A stretch of DNA of 64,000 bases from assembly GCF_020400655.1 (NCBI RefSeq), contig NZ_JAINRC010000004.1:366664-430663 (forward strand). The letters run 5' to 3'. The position numbers and the translations under genes were made by a program. Each line of letters begins with the position of its first letter. Within the stretch, counting starts at the first letter, position 1. Shown here piece by piece: positions 8,229 through 16,989 of this stretch. The notes under the pieces were generated by a model that was not told the origin of the DNA, made no database searches, and saw only the letters and a list, made by a program, of their open reading frames with translations. This DNA is from Streptomyces spinosus. GTDB lineage: Bacteria > Actinomycetota > Actinomycetes > Streptomycetales > Streptomycetaceae.

Positions 8229-10284
8229 GCTGAGGCGCTTCGGGCGGGGCAGGCTCCCCCGGGCCGCCCTCGTCGCGCTGCTCGTGCTGCCCCTGCTCTA
8301 CGGCGCCCTGTACCTGTGGTCGTTCTGGGACCCGTACGGCCGTCTGGACCGCATCCCGGTGGCCCTGGTGAACGACGACAAGGGGGCCACGGCGGGCGGG
8401 AAGAGGATCACCGCCGGCGACGACATCGTCGACGGGCTGCGCGACAGCCGGACCTTCGAGTGGCACGAGGTCTCCGACGCGCAGGCCCGCGCGGGCGTCG
8501 AGGACGGCACCTACTACCTGTCGCTGACCATGCCGGCCGACTTCAGCAGCCGCATCGCGTCCAGTTCGGGCGACTCCCCCGAGACCGGCGCCCTCCGGGT
8601 GCGCACCAACGACGCGAACAACTACATCGTCGGCCAGATCTCCCGCACGGTCTTCAACGAGGTGCGCTCGGCCGCGTCCGCCAAGGCCTCCCGGAGCTTC
8701 CTGGACAAGATCTTCGTCTCCTTCTCCGACATCCACGACAAGACGGTCACGGCCGCCCGGGGCGCCGACAGGCTGAACAGCGGGATAGGGAAGGCGGAGA
8801 AGGGCTCCAAGGACCTCGCGGACGGTCTGAAGGACGCCAAGGGCGGCAGCGGCAAGCTGGCCAAGGGCCTGAAAAAGCTCGACACCGGCTCGGGCGACCT
8901 CCAGGAGGGCTCACGGCAGGTCGCCGACGGCACCCAGGCGCTCGCCGACAAGGTCGACGGCGTCTACGCCCAGGCGGGCCCGTTCCTGAAGCACAACGAG
9001 AAGACCATCGGGGACACGGCCCGGCTGGTCTCCGACTCGGCCAAGGCGGTGAAGGACAACCTGGACGTGCTGGTGAAGCTGGCGCCGGGGGCCGCCAAGA
9101 CCGCGCACGCCTCCTCGGCCGTCCTGGACGAGGTGTACGGCAAGCGCTGCGAGGGCGCGACGGTCCCCGACCCGGCGTGCCCCGAGCTGAAGCGGGCCCG
9201 GACGGCCGCCGCCGAGGTGGCCACCGTCGCCGACGACCTGAACACGCTGATCGCCGATCAGGACGGCGACCTGAAGACGATGCGGGAGAACCTGGGCGCG
9301 CTCCGGAAGCAGGCCGACGCCCTCGCCGAGCGCGCACCGCACCTGTCCGAGGACGTCGAGGACGCCGTCAAGAAGATCGACAAGCTGAACACCGGGGCCC
9401 ACCAGGTCGCCGCCGGCGCCGAGAGGCTGCACACCGGGCTGGGCACCGCCCACACCGGCGCGGTCGCCCTCGACAAGGGCATCGGCACCGCGGAGTCGGG
9501 CGCCGAGACCCTCAACGGCGGCCTGTACAAGCTGTCCGACGGCTCGGGGAAGCTGGCCGGCGGACTGCACTCGGGCGCGAGGAAGATCCCGGACTACGAC
9601 AAGCAGGACCGCGACCGGCGCACCGGCGTGATGGCCGACCCGGTCCAGCTCGCCTCGCACGACCTGCACAGGGCGCCGAACTACGGCACCGGCTTCGCCC
9701 CCTACTTCATCCCGCTGTCGCTGTGGGTCGGCGCGATGGTGGCCTACATGCTGATCCCGCCGCTCAACCGGCGGGCGCTGGCGGCCGGCGCCTCCGCCTG
9801 GCGGATCGCGTTCGCCGGCTGGCTGCCGGTGGTGGCGCTGGGCGTGCTCCAGGTGGCCGCCCTGATGGCCGTGCTGCACTGGGCGGTCGGCCTCCAGATG
9901 CTGCGGGCGGCCGGCACGATCGGCTTCCTGTTCCTGGTCACGGCCTGTTTCGCGGCGATCGTGCAGTGGCTGAACGCCCGCTTCGGCGCGGCCGGCCGGA
10001 TCCTCGTGCTCGCGCTGCTGATGCTCCAGCTGACCTCGGCGGGCGGCACCTATCCCGTCCAGACCAGCCCGGGATTCTTCAACGCGATCCACCCGTTCCT
10101 GCCGATGAGCTACACCGTGGAGGCGCTGCGCCGGCTGATCACGGGCGGCGGGCTCGGCCCGGTGTGGCTGGCGTGCGGCGTGCTCGCCGCGTTCACCGCC
10201 GGTGCCCTCGCGCTGACCGCTCTCGCGGCCCGCCGCCGCCAGGTGTGGACCCCGGCCCGGCTGCACCCGGAGCTGAGCCTGTGA
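8200..10284 (+). CDS. YhgE/Pip family membrane protein (ABC-2 type permease-like)
   Basis: About 694 residues. An N-terminal membrane segment (about 18-38) is followed by the YhgE/Pip N-domain (WDPYGRLDRIPVALVNDD). A long extracellular Ser/Gly/Lys-rich helical region contains several repeats of the type GSxxLAxGLxxLxxGS (about 180-460). The C-terminal ABC-2-like domain has five to six membrane segments. GGAGG at 8186-8190 fits the ATG at 8200 (9-nt spacing) or the GTG at 8197 better than the ATG at 8191, which would sit directly against it. Related proteins include phage-infection protein Pip and the type VII-associated EsaA-like family. The substrate is unknown, and expression is probably TetR-controlled. 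Confidence 0.88.
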   Translation: MRSPRLAALELRRFGRGRLPRAALVALLVLPLLYGALYLWSFWDPYGRLDRIPVALVNDDKGATAGGKRITAGDDIVDGLRDSRTFEWHEVSDAQARAGVEDGTYYLSLTMPADFSSRIASSSGDSPETGALRVRTNDANNYIVGQISRTVFNEVRSAASAKASRSFLDKIFVSFSDIHDKTVTAARGADRLNSGIGKAEKGSKDLADGLKDAKGGSGKLAKGLKKLDTGSGDLQEGSRQVADGTQALADKVDGVYAQAGPFLKHNEKTIGDTARLVSDSAKAVKDNLDVLVKLAPGAAKTAHASSAVLDEVYGKRCEGATVPDPACPELKRARTAAAEVATVADDLNTLIADQDGDLKTMRENLGALRKQADALAERAPHLSEDVEDAVKKIDKLNTGAHQVAAGAERLHTGLGTAHTGAVALDKGIGTAESGAETLNGGLYKLSDGSGKLAGGLHSGARKIPDYDKQDRDRRTGVMADPVQLASHDLHRAPNYGTGFAPYFIPLSLWVGAMVAYMLIPPLNRRALAAGASAWRIAFAGWLPVVALGVLQVAALMAVLHWAVGLQMLRAAGTIGFLFLVTACFAAIVQWLNARFGAAGRILVLALLMLQLTSAGGTYPVQTSPGFFNAIHPFLPMSYTVEALRRLITGGGLGPVWLACGVLAAFTAGALALTALAARRRQVWTPARLHPELSL

Positions 10285-10331
10285 TCCGGGGCGAACGGCC
10301 GCACGCGCGCGTACCTGTGAGAATCGGGACC

Positions 10332-10961
10332 ATGGAAAGCAGCAGCGCCAAGGCCGGCGGCAGCACGCGCCGCGAGGCCACCCGGCAGAAGCTCTACGAG
10401 GCGGCCGTCACGCTCATCGCCGAGCAGGGCTTCTCCGCGACCACGGTGGACGAGATCGCCGAGCGGGCCGGGGTCGCGAAGGGCACGGTCTACTACAACT
10501 TCGCGAGCAAGTCCGTTCTCTTCGAGGAGCTGCTCAGGCACGGTGTCGGCCTGCTCACCGCCTCCCTGAAGGAAGCGGCCGAGCAGGCGGCGCGCGAGGG
10601 CCGCGGCAAGGTGGACGCGCTGGACGCGATGATCCGCGCGGGACTGGTCTTCATCGACCGCTACCCGGCCTTCACCCAGCTGTACGTCGCCGAGCTGTGG
10701 CGCACCAACCGGGCCTGGCAGTCCACCCTGATGGTGGTGCGGCAGGAGGCGGTCGCGGTGGTGGAGGGAGTGCTGCGCGAGGGCGTGGCGGCGGGCGAGT
10801 TCAGCGACGAGATCGACGTCCAGTTGACGGCGGCGGCACTGGTCGGCATGGTCCTGGTGGCCGCGCTGGACTGGAAGTCGTTCCAGCCGGAGCGCTCCCT
10901 GGACGACGTGCACGCGGCCCTGTCCCGGCTGCTCCAGGGGCGGGTCAGCGGCAGGGTCTGA
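10332..10961 (+). CDS. TetR/AcrR family transcriptional regulator
   Basis: 209 residues. The N-terminal helix-turn-helix (about 14-60) shows the TetR hallmark TTVDEIAERAGVAKGTVYYNF. The rest is the helical ligand-binding and dimer domain. It lies 47 bp after the YhgE gene, as third gene of the operon. The 6-bp-arm palindrome between the -35 and -10 upstream of the operon is the probable operator. Regulation by an exported or membrane-active compound is a reasonable guess but is not shown by sequence. Confidence 0.9.
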   Translation: MESSSAKAGGSTRREATRQKLYEAAVTLIAEQGFSATTVDEIAERAGVAKGTVYYNFASKSVLFEELLRHGVGLLTASLKEAAEQAAREGRGKVDALDAMIRAGLVFIDRYPAFTQLYVAELWRTNRAWQSTLMVVRQEAVAVVEGVLREGVAAGEFSDEIDVQLTAAALVGMVLVAALDWKSFQPERSLDDVHAALSRLLQGRVSGRV

Positions 10962-10990
10962 GCGGTGCGCGCGGCCTGAGGGGCGTACGC

Positions 10991-11025
10991 GGAGGGCGCC
11001 GGTCCGCTGTGGACCGGCGCCCTCC
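10991..11025 (+). terminator. Hairpin terminator of the ABC/YhgE/TetR operon
   Basis: A perfect 15-bp stem (GGAGGGCGCCGGTCC and complement) with a 5-nt loop GCTGT starts 30 bp after the TetR stop codon. Confidence 0.85.
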
Positions 11026-11049
11026 GTTCCCCGTGCCGCCACCGGGATT

Positions 11050-11160
11050 CCCCCGTTCTCCCCCGTTCCTCCCGGTGGCTCCCCCGTACTTCCCTCCCGA
11101 ACTCCCCCGTTCGGGCTCCCCCGTCGCGGACCCCCGTGTGGTCGTCCCCCGAGGCCCCCG
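11050..11160 (+). repeat. C-rich array with eight CCCCC runs, mostly CCCCCGT
   Basis: Runs of five C occur at 11050, 11060, 11081, 11104, 11118, 11131, 11146 and 11155, and seven are followed by GT. The minus strand therefore has eight G5 runs in 111 bp and could form a G-quadruplex. No supported gene lies between 10962 and 11392. Confidence 0.6.
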
Positions 11161-11320
11161 TGTCTCGCTTCCGCCGACGGATCGGCGGAAGGAGCGGCCA
11201 GGGGGCGGGCGCCGTTCCGCCGCCCCGTGCCGGCGGTGCCGGGCCGCGCCCCTGTGCCGTGCCTCCACTCTCCCGTTCGCACGTCCGCCGGCCCATCCGC
11301 ACGCGTACTCATCTGGCCGT

Positions 11321-11338
11321 CTGAGTACGCGTACTCAG
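11321..11338 (+). promoter_or_regulatory. MacR-type box (TGAGTAC-GC-GTACTCA)
   Basis: A perfect 18-bp palindrome, CTGAGTACGCGTACTCAG. Its inner 16 bp equal the consensus I recall for the MacR response regulator of S. coelicolor (TGAGTACnnGTACTCA). A related half-site, ACGCGTACTC, sits at 11301-11310. The centre lies about 63 bp upstream of the predicted start of the DUF4126 gene at 11393, a typical activator position. The macRS genes themselves are at 31.1-33.0 kb in this window. Confidence 0.75.
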
Positions 11339-11392
11339 CCGTCCGCGCGCGTGCCCACGCCTGTGGTCCGGCGCCTGGCTACGATCGTGTCC

Positions 11393-11995
11393 GTGTCCGT
11401 ACTCCCTCTTGTCTTCACCAGCGGCTGGGCCAGCGGCGTCAACGCCTACGCGGTGGTGCTGCTGCTCGGTCTCTTCGGCGCGGCGGGGGTCGCCGACGAC
11501 GTCCCGCAGACGTTGCAGCGCCCCGAGGTGCTGATCGTCGCGGGCGTGCTGTTCCTGTGCGAGGCCGTCGCCGACAAGATCCCCTACGTCGACTCGCTGT
11601 GGGACTCCGTGCACACGGTGGTCCGTCCGCTCGCCGGTGCCTGGGTCGGTGCGCTGCTCGCCGGGCAGAGCGGCTCGCTCTCCGATGTGGCGGCCGGCCT
11701 GATCGGCGGCTCGACGGCGCTGGCCAGCCACGCCGTGAAGGCAGGGACGCGGATGGCGGTCAACACCTCGCCCGAGCCGTTCAGCAACATCGCGCTGAGC
11801 CTCGCCGAGGACCTCGGGGTCGGGGGCATCGTCACGCTCGCGGTGTTCCACCCGGAGGCGGCGGCGGTCGTCGCGGCCGTCCTGCTGGCCGGCGGGCTGC
11901 TGACCCTGCTGTTCCTCGTCTCCCGCATCCGCCGCTTCCTGCGTCGCCGCGCCCAGCGCCGGGAGGAGCGGCGTCTGGCCTCACGGGCCCCCTGA
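11393..11995 (+). CDS. DUF4126 domain-containing membrane protein
   Basis: 200 residues with about four hydrophobic segments, a Gly/Ala-rich membrane fold and a basic Arg-rich C-terminus. DUF4126 has no established function. The GTG at 11393 was chosen because TACGAT (11380-11385) is a good -10 hexamer that would put transcription start at the codon itself (leaderless). GTG at 11387 is in frame and possible. The MacR-type palindrome upstream predicts activation by MacR, whose known targets are mainly membrane-protein genes. Confidence 0.85.
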   Translation: MSVLPLVFTSGWASGVNAYAVVLLLGLFGAAGVADDVPQTLQRPEVLIVAGVLFLCEAVADKIPYVDSLWDSVHTVVRPLAGAWVGALLAGQSGSLSDVAAGLIGGSTALASHAVKAGTRMAVNTSPEPFSNIALSLAEDLGVGGIVTLAVFHPEAAAVVAAVLLAGGLLTLLFLVSRIRRFLRRRAQRREERRLASRAP

Positions 11996-12053
11996 CCTGC
12001 GTCTCGGCCGCCCCGCGGCCGGCCTGTCGGTGGCGGTGGATAAAGTCACGGGC

Positions 12054-13559
12054 ATGGCACGGATTGCGGTGATCGGCGCCGGGATGGGCGCGATGGCGGC
12101 TGCCGCCCGGCTGGCCGTCGCGGGCCACCGGGTGACGGTGTACGAGCGGACGGAGACGTACGGCGGCGCGGTGCGCCGGTTCGAGCGGGACGGGTTCCGC
12201 TTCGACACGGGCCCGGGACTGCTGACGCTGCCCGCCGTGTACCGCGACCTGTTCGTCAAGACCGGCAGGGAACCGCTGGAGGACCGCGTCGAGCTGGTCC
12301 AGGTCGACCCGTCGGCGCGGCACGTCTTCGCGGACGGCACGGAGGTGTCCCTGCCCAACGCCTCCCGCGCCGGCGTCGTCGCGGCTCTGGACGAGGCGCT
12401 GGGCGCGGGCGCGGGCGAGCGCTGGGGCGACTTCCTGGTGCGGGCCCGCGAGGCCTGGGACCGCACCCGCCGGCCGCTGCTGGAGGAGCCGCTGTGGCCC
12501 AACTGGCAGGTGCTGGCCGGCAAGGAGCCCTATCCGGGTACCACGTACAAGCGGCTGCTGGGCAGGCGCCGCGTGGTCAAGCTGTTCGAGGTCGGCAGGC
12601 GGGAACTGCGCGACCCCCGGCTGGCACAGCTGCTGGACGGGTACGCGCTCGCGTACGGCGTCGACCCGGGCACCGCCCCGGCGAGCGCGGCCGTGCTGCC
12701 CTACATGGAGCACGCCTTCGGCACCTGGTACGTGCGCGGTGGCGTCCGCAAGCTGGCGGACGCGGTGTACGAGCGGTGCCGGGAACGGCGGGTCGAGTTC
12801 GTGTTCGGCGCCGAGGTGACCCGGATCCTGGAGAAGGACGGCCGCGCGGCCGGGGTGGAGCTGAGCACCAGCGCGGTGGCCGAGGCGGACTTCGTGGTCG
12901 GCCAGGGCCCGTGGAGACTGGGCGGCCTGACGGGCCGGCAGGTGTACGGCGCCGGGGCCGTCGGACCGGAGCCGGAGGACCGGTACCCGGGCCGGGTGGT
13001 CGTGTGCCTGGCGCTGCGCGGGGCGCGGGAGCCCGGCGCGGTGCACCGCACGGTGGTGCACGCGGCCGACGACGAGGGCGATCTGGATCTGTTCCGGCAC
13101 GGGCTGCTGCCCGACCTGCCGACGACCCTCGTCGACCGGCCGGACGACCCGGCCCTGCGCCCCGACGGGGAGCACGAGAGCGTGGTGCTGACGGCGACGG
13201 TGCCCTCGGCGACGGAGTACGACTGGGCGGCGCCCGGTGCCGCCGACGCCTTCGCGGACCGGATGGCCGCCGCCGCCGAGCGGGCCGTGCCGGGGCTGCG
13301 CGAGCGGGTGCTGTGGCGCGAGGTCCGCACACCGCTGGACACCGAGCGGGAGACGGGAGCCGCGGGCGGCGCCGTGCCGCCGCCCGCGCTGGCCGCGCCG
13401 GAGGGGGTGCTGCATCCGGCCAACTCCACGGCGATGCCGGGCCTGTTCGCCGTCGGCGGCTGGTCCCACCCGGGTGGCGGCCTCCCGCACGCCGGCATGT
13501 CGGGCGCGCTGGTGGCCGGCCTGATCGTGGAGGGCCCGGAGTTCCGCGGCTCGCAGTGA
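12054..13559 (+). CDS. CrtI-like FAD-dependent oxidoreductase (phytoene desaturase family)
   Basis: 501 residues. The N-terminal dinucleotide-binding motif is VIGAGMGAMAAAARLAVAGHxVTVYE. The family's GGAVRRFERDGFRFDTGP stretch follows at about residues 37-56. The C-terminal FAD motif is LFAVGGWSHPGGGLPHAGMSGAL. This is the architecture of phytoene desaturases and CrtO/CrtI-type amine-oxidase-fold enzymes. No carotenoid genes flank it, so the substrate cannot be inferred. The start codon follows TAAAGT by about 8 nt. It is convergent with the next gene. Confidence 0.87.
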   Translation: MARIAVIGAGMGAMAAAARLAVAGHRVTVYERTETYGGAVRRFERDGFRFDTGPGLLTLPAVYRDLFVKTGREPLEDRVELVQVDPSARHVFADGTEVSLPNASRAGVVAALDEALGAGAGERWGDFLVRAREAWDRTRRPLLEEPLWPNWQVLAGKEPYPGTTYKRLLGRRRVVKLFEVGRRELRDPRLAQLLDGYALAYGVDPGTAPASAAVLPYMEHAFGTWYVRGGVRKLADAVYERCRERRVEFVFGAEVTRILEKDGRAAGVELSTSAVAEADFVVGQGPWRLGGLTGRQVYGAGAVGPEPEDRYPGRVVVCLALRGAREPGAVHRTVVHAADDEGDLDLFRHGLLPDLPTTLVDRPDDPALRPDGEHESVVLTATVPSATEYDWAAPGAADAFADRMAAAAERAVPGLRERVLWREVRTPLDTERETGAAGGAVPPPALAAPEGVLHPANSTAMPGLFAVGGWSHPGGGLPHAGMSGALVAGLIVEGPEFRGSQ

Positions 13560-13560
13560 A

Positions 13561-13602
13561 CGGGCGCCGGTGAACGGCGGGTTCACGCCGGCCCGGCGCC
13601 CG
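13561..13602. terminator. Bidirectional terminator between convergent genes
   Basis: A 10-bp outer stem (CGGGCGCCGG at 13561 with CCGGCGCCCG at 13593) encloses a second 5-bp hairpin (TGAAC and GTTCA). It fills the 48-bp gap between the CrtI-like gene and the minus-strand Tyr/Gln-rich membrane protein gene and could serve both. Confidence 0.7.
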
Positions 13603-13607
13603 GACCG

Positions 13608-14552
13608 TCAGAAGCGGTACTGCTCGTCGTAGCCGGCCCCGGACTGGGGCTGCTGTCCGCCCTGCTGGTGGGGGTACGGCTGTTCCTGCGGGAGTTCGCC
13701 GCCGTAGTTCTCGTCGGTGCGCTGCTGCGGCACCCACACCCCGCCGGCCGGGGTCTCGCCGTAGCCGCCGGTGGCGTACGGGTCCTGCGCGTAGCCCTGC
13801 TGCTGACCGTACTGCTGGCCGTACCCCTGGTCGTAGGAGCCGTAGGGCTGGCTGCCGATGTACGGATCGGAGTAGTTGGCGTAGCCCTGCTGGGCCGCGC
13901 CGTCGTAGTCGTAGCCCTGCGGCTGGGCGTAGCCGGAGTAGTCGTAGGCGTAGCTCTGCTGGTCGCCCTGCGGGGCGGTGTGCGCGTGCGCGGGGTCGCC
14001 GTAGACGCCGTAGTTGCCGGTGTCGTCGGGGAGGGGCTGCGGCTCGTAGACGGCGGTGGTCTCGGCGGCGGAGGGGTCGGCCGCGCGTCCGGCGGCCGGG
14101 GTGAAGACGTCGTCGCCGTCGTAGTCGTCGTCGTAGTCGCCGTGCGCCCTGCCGGGGCCGTAGGGCCCGTGGCCGCCGGCGCCGAGGTCACCGTCGTCGG
14201 CTGCCGGGGCGGACTCGGGGTCGGCACCCTGCGGGTCCGGCGCGTGCCGGTCCGCCCGGCCGCGGCGCCGCTTGCTGCCGGCCGCGGCCTCGGGGCCGGG
14301 CCGCTTGACCGCCCAGCCGGAGGCGAAGCCGCGGCGGAACGACAGCGTGACGTAGGTCTGGCCGACCGCGAAGGCGATCGCGCCCAGCCCGATCACGATG
14401 ACGGACGGCATCAGCACACCCAGCACGACGCCGAGGAAGCCGCCGAAGGCGAGGAGGCGCCAGCGCAGCCGCGCCTTGTACTGCAGCAGCACCTCGCCCA
14501 GCAGCCACAGCGCGACGCCGCCGAACGCGATGTAGAGGACCGTCCAGCCCAT
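13608..14552 (-). CDS. Membrane protein with Tyr/Gln/Gly-rich cytoplasmic tail
   Basis: 314 residues. Three hydrophobic segments occupy about residues 3-75. An acidic linker (poly-Asp and Tyr) and then a long low-complexity region (about 200-314) follow, dominated by Tyr, Gln, Gly, Asp and Pro in units such as YGQQYGQQQGY and YDYSGY. The composition resembles prion-like or condensate-forming segments. The ATG was chosen for the GGGAGAGGGG site upstream; the frame continues open further upstream but into the metF gene. It lies downstream of metF on the same strand. The function is unknown. Confidence 0.85.
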   Translation of the reverse strand: MGWTVLYIAFGGVALWLLGEVLLQYKARLRWRLLAFGGFLGVVLGVLMPSVIVIGLGAIAFAVGQTYVTLSFRRGFASGWAVKRPGPEAAAGSKRRRGRADRHAPDPQGADPESAPAADDGDLGAGGHGPYGPGRAHGDYDDDYDGDDVFTPAAGRAADPSAAETTAVYEPQPLPDDTGNYGVYGDPAHAHTAPQGDQQSYAYDYSGYAQPQGYDYDGAAQQGYANYSDPYIGSQPYGSYDQGYGQQYGQQQGYAQDPYATGGYGETPAGGVWVPQQRTDENYGGELPQEQPYPHQQGGQQPQSGAGYDEQYRF

Positions 14553-14608
14553 GTACGCCCCTCTCCCAGTGGCCGTTACGCAGTGTGTCGTATCGCGATG
14601 CGGCCGGT

Positions 14609-15541
<933 letters not shown>

Positions 15542-15652
15542 TTAGCCAGGGGTCGGCGGTCCCCCAACCGGATGCCGGGAATTTGCCCGATTTGCCGCTC
15601 TCCTGTCCAGCAGATGGACAGAACGGCCCTGGAAACCCGCCGTCCGGAAACC

Positions 15653-16303
15653 CTAGCGGGCGTCCCGCAGGCGCTTCGCGAACTCAGCCGCCGCCGCGCC
15701 CGGGTCGTCCGCCCCGGTGATCGCGCGGACCACGACCACCCGGCGGGCCCCGGCGTCGAGCACCTGGTCCAGGTTGCCGAGGTCGATGCCGCCGATGGCG
15801 AACCAGGGGCGGTCGGTGCCGAGGGACGCCGTGTGGCGGACCAGGTCCAGGCCGGGGGCGTGGCGGCCGGGCTTGGTGGGGGTGGGCCAGCACGGGCCGG
15901 TGCAGAAGTAGTCCACGCCCTCCTGGACGGCGGCGGCTGCTGCCTCCGCCTCGGAGTGGGTGGAGCGGCCGATCAGCACCCGGTCGCCGAGGATCGCCCG
16001 GGCGGCGGGGACCGGGAGGTCACCCTGGCCGAGGTGGAGCACGTCGGCGCGGGCGGCATGGGCGACGTCCGCCCGGTCGTTGACCGCGAGCAGCTTGCCG
16101 TGCCGGGCGCAGGCGTCGGCGAAGACCTCCAGGTGCTCCAGCTCCTCGGCGGCCTCCATGCCCTTGTCCCGCAGCTGCACGACGTCGACACCGCCGGCCA
16201 GGACCGCGTCCAGGAACTCCGGCAGGTCGCCCTGGCGCGTGCGGGCGTCCGTGCACAGGTACAGGCGGGCGTCGGCGAGCGCGGCGCGGGCGGTGTCGGA
16301 CAT
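15653..16303 (-). CDS. thiE: Thiamine-phosphate synthase
   Basis: 216 residues. The pyrophosphate- and HMP-binding features are present: VVQLRDK early, VNDRADVA, the HLGQGDLP stretch, IGRSTHS, and PTPTKPG (the typical motif that contacts the thiazole phosphate), ending with FAIGGI. ThiE joins HMP-PP and thiazole phosphate into thiamine phosphate. The ATG was chosen over an upstream in-frame start because AGGGGGG precedes it. It lies on the opposite strand from thiOSG and has no TPP riboswitch of its own that I can see. Confidence 0.95.
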   Translation of the reverse strand: MSDTARAALADARLYLCTDARTRQGDLPEFLDAVLAGGVDVVQLRDKGMEAAEELEHLEVFADACARHGKLLAVNDRADVAHAARADVLHLGQGDLPVPAARAILGDRVLIGRSTHSEAEAAAAAVQEGVDYFCTGPCWPTPTKPGRHAPGLDLVRHTASLGTDRPWFAIGGIDLGNLDQVLDAGARRVVVVRAITGADDPGAAAAEFAKRLRDAR

Positions 16304-16393
16304 GCGTGGTCCCCCCTGGTCGGTGTCCTGGCGGTGGTGCGCGGTGGCGTACGGGCGTCCGGCCCGCACGCCACCTGTCTGCTGCGGGTCGGC

Positions 16394-16759
16394 TCAGACG
16401 GCGAGCGCCTGGGCGCGGCGCTTCACCTCCGTGCCGCGATTCTCGCTCAGGGCCTGCGCGGGGGTGCCGGGCAGGGTCGGGTCGGGGGTGAAGAGCCACT
16501 CGATCATCTCTTCGACCGTGAAGCCGTCGTCCCGCAGGAGCGTCAGGGTCCCGGACAGGCCCTTGACGACCTTGTCCCCGTCGATGAAGGCGGCGGGGAC
16601 GTGCAGCGCCCTGTTCTCACCGCGGCGTACGGCGATGAGCTGGCCCTCCTTGACCAGCTGCCGGACACGCGTCACCTCGACACCGAGCATGTCGGCGATG
16701 TCGGGCAGGGTGAGCCAGGCGGGGACGAGAGCATCGATCTTTGCGTCAATCTCGGTCAC
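16394..16759 (-). CDS. Rv2175c-family winged-helix DNA-binding protein
   Basis: 121 residues. An N-terminal winged helix (LTLPDIADMLGVEVTRVRQLVKEGQLI, given here as pieces about 17-43) is followed by a C-terminal domain with FIDGDKVVKGL and DDGFTVEEMIEWLF. This matches the actinobacterial family of M. tuberculosis Rv2175c, a DNA-binding substrate of the kinase PknL. Here too a PASTA-type kinase gene is near (21.1 kb). The GTG start sits about 4 nt after a TAGGGA hexamer, so a leaderless or near-leaderless transcript is possible. Targets are unknown. Confidence 0.88.
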   Translation of the reverse strand: MTEIDAKIDALVPAWLTLPDIADMLGVEVTRVRQLVKEGQLIAVRRGENRALHVPAAFIDGDKVVKGLSGTLTLLRDDGFTVEEMIEWLFTPDPTLPGTPAQALSENRGTEVKRRAQALAV

Positions 16760-16823
16760 GTTCCCTAGCCTGCCATCCCCCACTGACAGTCGGAAGTCAG
16801 GCAGGTCCGGCCGGGCAGGTGCC

Positions 16824-16989
16824 CTAGGGCCTCTCGTTTGGATCAGGCCGGGCTCGCGGGCCCTGGCACCGCGCCCCGCCGCGTTGTCGTCGGTTGCCAT
16901 GGCTCCGCCATGGCGCCCTCCTCCGCCTTGCGATGCACGGCACCAGACCCCGCTCCCTGATCCGGCCTGATCCAAACGAAAGACCCTAG
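16824..16989 (-). repeat. Dispersed 166-bp inverted-repeat element, copy 1
   Basis: The ends form imperfect terminal inverted repeats of 28 bp with two mismatches (CTAGGG...GGATCAGGCCGG). An internal perfect palindrome reads GCCATGGC-TCC-GCCATGGC (16896-16914). A diverged second copy lies at 61783-61946. No ORF worth calling is inside, so it resembles a non-autonomous, MITE-like element. The TAG stop of the FAD reductase gene is the first part of the element's CTAGGG end, with the element oriented outward from that gene. Confidence 0.8.

Noticed and set aside
11050..11160. CRISPR or other spaced array from the C-rich motif
   Set aside because: Repeat unit of only 7 bp with uneven gaps; no leader or cas gene.
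12054..13559. Carotenoid biosynthesis cluster
   Set aside because: Only one CrtI-like enzyme; no crtB, crtE or cyclase near it.
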